A stretch of 64,000 nt of DNA from Bimastos eiseni (lineage: Eukaryota > Annelida > Clitellata > Crassiclitellata > Lumbricidae): contig OY365807.1 in NCBI GenBank assembly GCA_959347315.1, positions 8,094,415 to 8,158,414 of the forward strand. Reading direction: 5' to 3'. The notes below the pieces were generated by a model, which searched no databases, was not told the origin of the DNA, and saw only the letters and a list, made by a program, of their open reading frames with translations. The position numbers and the translations under genes were made by a program. Below are positions 58,299 through 64,000 of the stretch, one piece after another (within the stretch, counting starts at the first letter, position 1; every line of letters starts with the position of its first letter).

Positions 58299-61200
58299 TG
58301 TTTTATATCTAAACATGAACATATGTATATAATTTATAAAATGGATATAAAAATTTCATTTATTAGATAAATTCTTCTCTCTGCAATTACCAACAGTATT
58401 TGCATATCTATATCCTGGCTTTAATTTCATCTTTACTGCATTGGAAAAGGTCACACATTACTGACATAGCACCAATGCATTTACTATTAGACAAAAATCA
58501 AGAAGTATTTTATTTGATTGTAACAAAGAAAGATGATAAAATACCTTCAGTGTTTTGGACTGAATGTCTCGAGTCTTTGCCAGTCTCGACCTACAACACA
58601 GAAAATTCAAGACTGTCTATTGTAATTCATCAATCAATCAATCAATCAAAAATACTTGACATAGCACCGCTTCATATTAGCTTAATTAACAGCGTTTCTC
58701 TAATTTTAAAATTTTAAAATTTTACACCATGTCTGAAAATAAATTTTAATTTATGTTAAACTGAATTCGACTGACACATCATATTTCTATGCACTGCATG
58801 CTGAATAAAATGCCTTGACCTCTAGCCCTTTGGCAAGGACTATTTGCCCAGCAACAGGCCTTTGCATTTGTGGGTCCTTCCTCCTATAATGGCCTTCCTA
58901 TCTCTTTGCACTCTAATATTTCGGCTGGGTTATCTCCCTCATCTGCCCTCTGCTTGACAACCTTAATTCCCTCAGATACCAGAGCATCTCTGAATGGCTG
59001 TGATAGGCATTTAAAAATCTTGAAATTCAATACAATACATAATTTTCTAACCTCTGAGTCAATGGCTCTAATTGCAGCCTTGAGGAAGAGGAATTTCTTT
59101 GTGGGTGAATGAGAATTCTCCATCATTGTCAGAAAGTGCAAAGCATTCGCAATTTCTCCTTCGCACGACGACTTCAGCTGAAAAACCATATAATCAACTG
59201 AAAATGATTGCAAAGAACCTTCTAGTTATCCAAGCACTATGCACTTGTTAACTTTTCGCTCTGAATGACTGACATAATTTTGGTTGGTTTTTGCTGTGTT
59301 TTCATGAGGTATTTAGGAGCACCACAATAAGAGTCCACATACATACAATGGCATACATACATATATACATACATACATATATACATACATACAAACATGC
59401 AAACATACAATGGCATACACACGTACACACATACATACATGCGTACTTAAATAAAAAATAAACACGGAAAAGATTAGAGAGAAATCTGATCCTAATAATT
59501 CAGCATTCATACTACTGAGAAGTGAGGCGAATGTATTTAGTCATTTATATAGCACCTTTTACGAAACTTCTCACTAAGAGTAGGGTCATTAATGATCAGG
59601 GTACTGTAGTCCTGTAACATGATGCCAATGATTCACTTGAAGGACATGTTATTATGCAATTAATATGATAGAAAATGATCTCTAATCAAAAATGCTATGA
59701 AGAATTCAACATAGGCTGTATTAAGGAAACACTTACTGATAGTCCGAGTTCAGCAATTGAAGTCCTGCATCTGGCAAATTTGATGCCATCAGTCATCGAC
59801 TGCAAATGACCATCACTACAACACGTCACAACAAATTAATTATGACAGCTTAACAACCACGGACTATCCTTTGGACAAGCGCTCTGATTTGATCCAGGGC
59901 CCGTGAATAAGCTGGTGCTCTGCGCTGGGCTTTCAAGTGGCGCTTTAGAAGTTTGGAGATTACGATTACGATTCAAACATAAAGCCAGTGGATTGAAATA
60001 AACCTAATTCTAATGGTTGCTTAAAAGGAATCAAATACAAGGCATTGGATTCAAAACAAACATAATTCCAATGACGGTTTAACAGTCATTTTCAAACTAT
60101 GATGTAATGGATTGACACAGACCAGAAGGCGCTGGTCTACTGTTCCACACAGCATGATGGTATTATGAAATCTAGTGCACTCGGTTCATGTTGCAACTCT
60201 CCTATCAATTGAATAAACGTAGCGTTGCATAAACAGAGAATGTTTAAATGACATTACTGAATCATCAGACTATAAAACCGTATTCACATTTTCCCTTATT
60301 TCCCTCCTAATCATTCTTATGGTAAAGAATTGACATGCAACTAAATAAGTACAGTTGTATATTGATCACAGAGAATTTCGTTTGCTAATTTTGTACAATG
60401 ATGATGAAACAATAAGAAAACAGTGGTTATATAACGGTTGTGGTTTTCTTCCGCTGCTCTTCCTTATTCCTCTCTTCCAGTTCATCGTGTCTCCCTTCTC
60501 ATCATCCCATCTGGCTAACTCATGCTATACCTCATCCTACCTCTTCCAGTCCACCTATGGCTCTTAACGGTTGCCCCACTTCATTGTGCAATTCTGAACT
60601 TTTGCAAGGAGTGCAATATCAAATATCAGTTGTATTGTATTGTCCTAACCGTGTATATGCAAGAACAAAGAGTTGATAGATGTGGTCTTGAAGAGGATGC
60701 ACAATGCAGTCCTCAAACACACGTTCCAGAATGGCATCGAAGTTGAGAAATTCCGATGACTTCATCTGCAATCAGCACCAACTTTACAGTTAACATCTCT
60801 CTCCACGTCTAAGGCGGCAATACAGCGAAACAACTTTTGGTGAGGAGCACCAGACAAAAAATATCGCAACTTAGCAGATATCCTTTGAGACAAAATCGTC
60901 GTCGTAATCTTAAAATATCTAAGCACCGCCTAAAAGGACCGTCTAAAGCGCAGGACGTCAGCCTGCTGAGCGTATCAAAACAGCGACAAGAGAAGGTTCA
61001 AAAGTTAAAAGGAACAAAAGTTTATGGCTCATACTCAATTAGTGCATGTTAAACTGTTCATAAATAACGTTGCTATTGTGGCCCAAGATTTACCCCCCTC
61101 TCATCACAGTTTGAGTATCAAGTACCAAGCAGTTCACTGCTGCATAGTGACATTATGTCCTACTCCATCAGGACACGACATAAATAATGGAAAAACCCTA

Positions 61201-62737
61201 ATTAATAAAAAGTGTGTCTGGTCTGTAATCCAAAGATTGCGGTTTGGAGCCTGCTGTGTAGACCCAAGTAACAACCCTGGACACGTTGTTAATGCAAATC
61301 AGTCTTTATCGCCAAGCAGAATAATTTATCACTGTGAAGTTCTGTGATTCAATGGCCTCCTGTCCAGGATCTTGGGAGTCTGACTCAAGGGCCACAGAAC
61401 AATAAGAATAACAGCAGCTCTCCTATATTTTGAAAGAAAGATCAAAGCTTTTATTTGTAGCATTGATAGGGAGCTGAATCACAATGTTACAGTGATGACC
61501 AGTTCACAATCAGACTGCCATTACACGAAGTTTGCGAACATTGATCTGGATCAAATTCTTTCACTGATTCACAGCCATATCTGCTCAGAGCTTCCCATTT
61601 GAGTCGAGCGACCGATCTCTCTCCTTGGTCACTCGTTTAGGTGTAGTGAAGCAGTAAATCATCGCTCGTTTAGCAGTAATAAGAATACGATATATGCTTT
61701 ATACAGAAGAGCTCACTAGGTCAGCTGTCAGTACATCACTCACCTACTCAACTGAACATGATCGATCCTCAAACTGCCTACAATATTCAAATGGGAGGCT
61801 CTGCATCGGCTACTCTTATATTCTCATCTTCTTAAGAATCACCATCTTGTAATTTATATAGCGCCATTGTAATACTGGAAAGACATATCACGCATAGAGG
61901 AAGACAGTGGAAGACAGTGGAAGACAGTGGAAGACAGACAGACCTTGTCAGACTCAGCTCTGATGAAGTCGTTCAGATCGTCTTCGCCATGATGAATCAG
62001 ATAGTTCTTCAATCCCGTCATGAACTGCCGCACCTTCGAACAAAACAACAAATCATTAGAAGGAGAATTCCTGACCCAAGGCCTAACCTAATCTTGACTC
62101 AGACGTCTCTATTAGTAGGCTGTCAATGGAGAAATGAAATTGGTGGAGACAAGTGGTTAAAGAAAAAGTTGCTGACACAAGATAGCGGCTACAAATAGAA
62201 GTCAAAATGAAGTAGTTAACAGAAGTAGCTAAGGAAATAGTTAGAAATAGTCACCAAAAGTGACAACAAACTTAAAAGTAGCTGGTAAGATTAGATATAG
62301 TCTTAAAAAGCATTTGAAAGAAATTGTTAAAAGAAATAAGTAGCAAAAAGATGTAGCTAAAAGAGTATCTGAAACAGTAGTAAATAGAGGTAATCAAATG
62401 AGTAGCTGAAAGCAGTTAAGAGAAATTGTTAAAAGATGTAGCCACAACAAGTAGCTAAAGTTAGTAGTCAAACTAAGTAGTCAATAGAGTGGTTAAAATA
62501 AATAGTCAAACGGAGTAAGTAGCTAGACGAAATGCTTAAACAAATAAACAATACAATTTAACGAAATGGAAGTTGTTATAGAAGCTGAAGCTAACAGAAG
62601 TCAAAGCAAAGTCATTGTATGTATGAGTGCTTACATTGCGAACGACGTTCTTAGGATTCTTTTCAGTTGCATTTCTTGTACATTCGATGAAGTTCTGTAT
62701 CATCTTTCCGAAGAAACCTTCACTCCTCTGCGACATT
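55996..62737 (-). CDS. RIN-like (Ras and Rab interactor) protein, C-terminal 372 residues, partial
   Basis: Ten exons on the minus strand: 62635-62737, 61944-62033, 60650-60765, 59737-59815, 59052-59177, 58545-58590, 57882-58099, 57362-57470, 56544-56621, 55996-56150. All phases agree and the frame ends in TGA. RIN proteins activate Rab5 through a VPS9 domain and bind Ras through an RA domain on endosomes. Order seen: RH-domain start (FFGKMIQNFIECTRNA, VRQFMTGLKNYLIHHGE, SSEFLNFDAILERVFED), TRDGHLQSM.DGIKFARCRT, the VPS9 core (LVSSLVYVLLEK, IELDYMQGLM, TSEDRYHLGLFSCAVELI), and the RA domain (VKVTNPQDYGLFLLTDQG type, ending YKRVNAKFIWPRN). The acceptor of the 58545-58590 exon is the least certain. 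SH2 and proline-rich parts must lie upstream, outside the window or in exons I could not find. The catalytic Asp/Pro of VPS9 appear changed (see findings). Confidence 0.85.
56805..56947. mobile_element. hAT-like MITE, family B (143 bp)
   Basis: Ends CAGGGGTGGCGAT and ATCGCCGCCTCTG are inverted repeats. Flanked by TTACACAG / CTACACAG (7 of 8). Lies in a RIN-like gene intron. Confidence 0.88.
58225..58296. repeat. (ATGA)n tail and (AT)n microsatellite
   Basis: (AATG)n at 58223-58240 closes a CR1/L2-like 3' end, followed by about 45 bp of AT at 58250-58295. Confidence 0.85.
59340..59440. repeat. (CATA)n microsatellite
   Basis: Interrupted CATACATA run in a RIN-like gene intron; source of the spurious Val/Tyr/Cys/Met ORFs. 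Confidence 0.92.
61893..61940. repeat. GGAAGACAGT decamer tandem repeat
   Basis: Three to four copies of GGAAGACAGT immediately after the donor of the RIN exon ending at 61944. Confidence 0.85.
62200..62535. repeat. Degenerate AGTAGCTAAAAG repeat tract
   Basis: About 330 bp of highly degenerate 10-24-bp units built on AGTAGCTAAA and AGAAATTGTTAAAAG, within a RIN-like gene intron. Confidence 0.65.
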
Positions 62738-64000
62738 CTACATCAGACATTTCCAACAATGTTCAACAGCCTTCTTTGATAATGCTACATATATAAGCCA
62801 GGAATCAGAGTCTCCTGTCTAATATGCTAGCTATGGTTGAGAATAGGTCATCTGGGCTCTGTATGGCTAAGGGAGCTCCTCACATGTGGCGATTAGAACT
62901 TCTACTTAACTGAGTACCATTCACTCATTAGTTAACTTATTGCTCAGAATGACTTTTAGTTTGGCATATGCACGGCTTTTGTGAATTACGGTACTTAAAT
63001 GATGCTATAGGAAGTATCTACATGCATACATAGCGGTACATACACGCAGACATATAACAGTTGGTTGCTGGCAAGGAAACAGAGAGGAGGGGTGCAACAG
63101 AGTGACAAGAAAATTGGCAGCGGTAAAAAGGGAGTAAATATAAATTTAAACTTTTCATACATGACCTTGACTCTGTCCATTTTCAATGAACAATAATTAT
63201 ATTTATCCGGCGAGATTCCTCACAAAAATTGCCCATTTTTTGCATGAGGATGAGGTTACCGTGTCTGTAATGTCATAGCCCAAGATTAAGATCTGTGAAA
63301 TAAACCCACGATGTGCATCAAACTGGCATGCTCACGAGTAGAATGCCTTGGCGTAGTGACGGAGCAGCGTGACTGAGCAGGCCAGGGATTCGACGGAGAC
63401 GGGGGGAGTGAGGCAGGCAGAAAAGGAAAATATGGGAATGAGCAGATTGAGAGAGGGTTAATGAAGAGAGAGATTGAAACTCATCACTCAACGGCTGATT
63501 GGTAACTGCTGTATATAAAACAGTTCTTACTCTTTGATGTAATTGTAGACTTTAGTTGCTATGGTTGTCTCCTCGTTTCCTCTTCCCCCTTTGCAGGGAC
63601 TCAGCTCTTGTACAGACGCTGCAAGACAAGCACCAGTTCACTTTTCTTTAAAAAATATCAAGTGAATTTGCAGCTTTAGAAATCAAATCTACTCAAGATG
63701 GCTTCATCAATTTCTTATGAATTTCAATTTGCCCAATTGTCTCACTTGGTCTATTGTGTAAATGTTCACTATAATGTGCTGTTATTATTTACAACCAGAA
63801 AGCATCTCATTGACCCGGCCAATTTTCAACTGTCAATGAAAACAAATTATAGAAGTTCAATTGAGGAAAATAATATTGTGTAACTTTGAGTGACAGTAAA
63901 AGCTGGATTTTGGAAATTAATTTTTTTGAAAGTAGAAATTGGATTGAGGAAAATAGGTTTTTGAGAAACTATAAGTTTGATTGATTATAATAATTTTTGC
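62738..64000. other. Upstream of the first identified RIN exon
   Basis: Should be intron of the RIN-like gene or flank. A weak exon-like segment sits at about 63580-63625 on the minus strand (acceptor cttgcag), but it has no donor I trust. From 63885 on, degenerate AAATTGGATTGAGGAAAATAG-type repeats run to the edge. Confidence 0.35.

Noticed and set aside
58870..59112. Plus-strand 80-codon frame
   Set aside because: Antisense shadow of the RIN exon 59052-59177 and adjacent intron.

Overview
The window is nuclear DNA from an invertebrate metazoan. Genes are split by many short-exon introns with GT-AG (two GC-AG) splice sites. There is a eukaryotic tRNA-Gln, and the intergenic DNA is full of microsatellites, CR1/L2- and RTE-type non-LTR retrotransposon debris and small hAT-like MITEs. 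The word TAGGCCTA recurs constantly, which I associate with echinoderm-like genomes; that assignment is an inference and not proven here.

Layout. 1-9.6 kb: repeat-rich DNA (inverted minisatellite arrays, retrotransposon reverse-transcriptase debris, long GA/GACA/GAG microsatellites, a 26-bp perfect hairpin). 9.70-11.55 kb (+): a two-exon CCDC51/MITOK gene for a mitochondrial inner-membrane K+ channel subunit. 13.55-18.29 kb (-): a complete seven-exon selenophosphate synthetase gene of the SEPHS2 type, with an in-frame UGA at the active-site position; a strong SECIS-like hairpin lies about 1.4 kb beyond its stop, in the convergent space shared with CCDC51. 20.32-22.21 kb (+): an unrecognised 630-residue, Ser/Thr/Pro-rich protein in one exon. 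23.5-27.1 kb (-): an SLC46-family transporter with two competing sets of 3' exons. 28-42 kb: mostly repeats, including one tRNA-Gln(CTG), MITEs with 8-bp target duplications, a tRNA-derived SINE and a locally duplicated unit with exon-like segments and a conserved hairpin. 42.9-52.1 kb (-): a complete eight-exon tau-tubulin kinase (TTBK/asator) gene with a 3.5-kb exon coding for a disordered tail. 53.9-54.5 kb: a long ATGT tetranucleotide array. 56.0-62.7 kb (-): the 3' half of a RIN-like (Ras and Rab interactor) gene, with RH, VPS9 and RA domains; its 5' exons are not in the window.

The genes are not an operon and show no shared pathway. Exon boundaries were set by hand from splice signals, phase continuity and homology. 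In SEPHS2, CCDC51, SLC46, TTBK and RIN every internal phase closes, which supports the models. I found no defence system, CRISPR array or other wholly new system. The most rewarding points are the selenoprotein/SECIS pair, the altered VPS9 catalytic loop, the alternative SLC46 tails and the duplicated hairpin unit.
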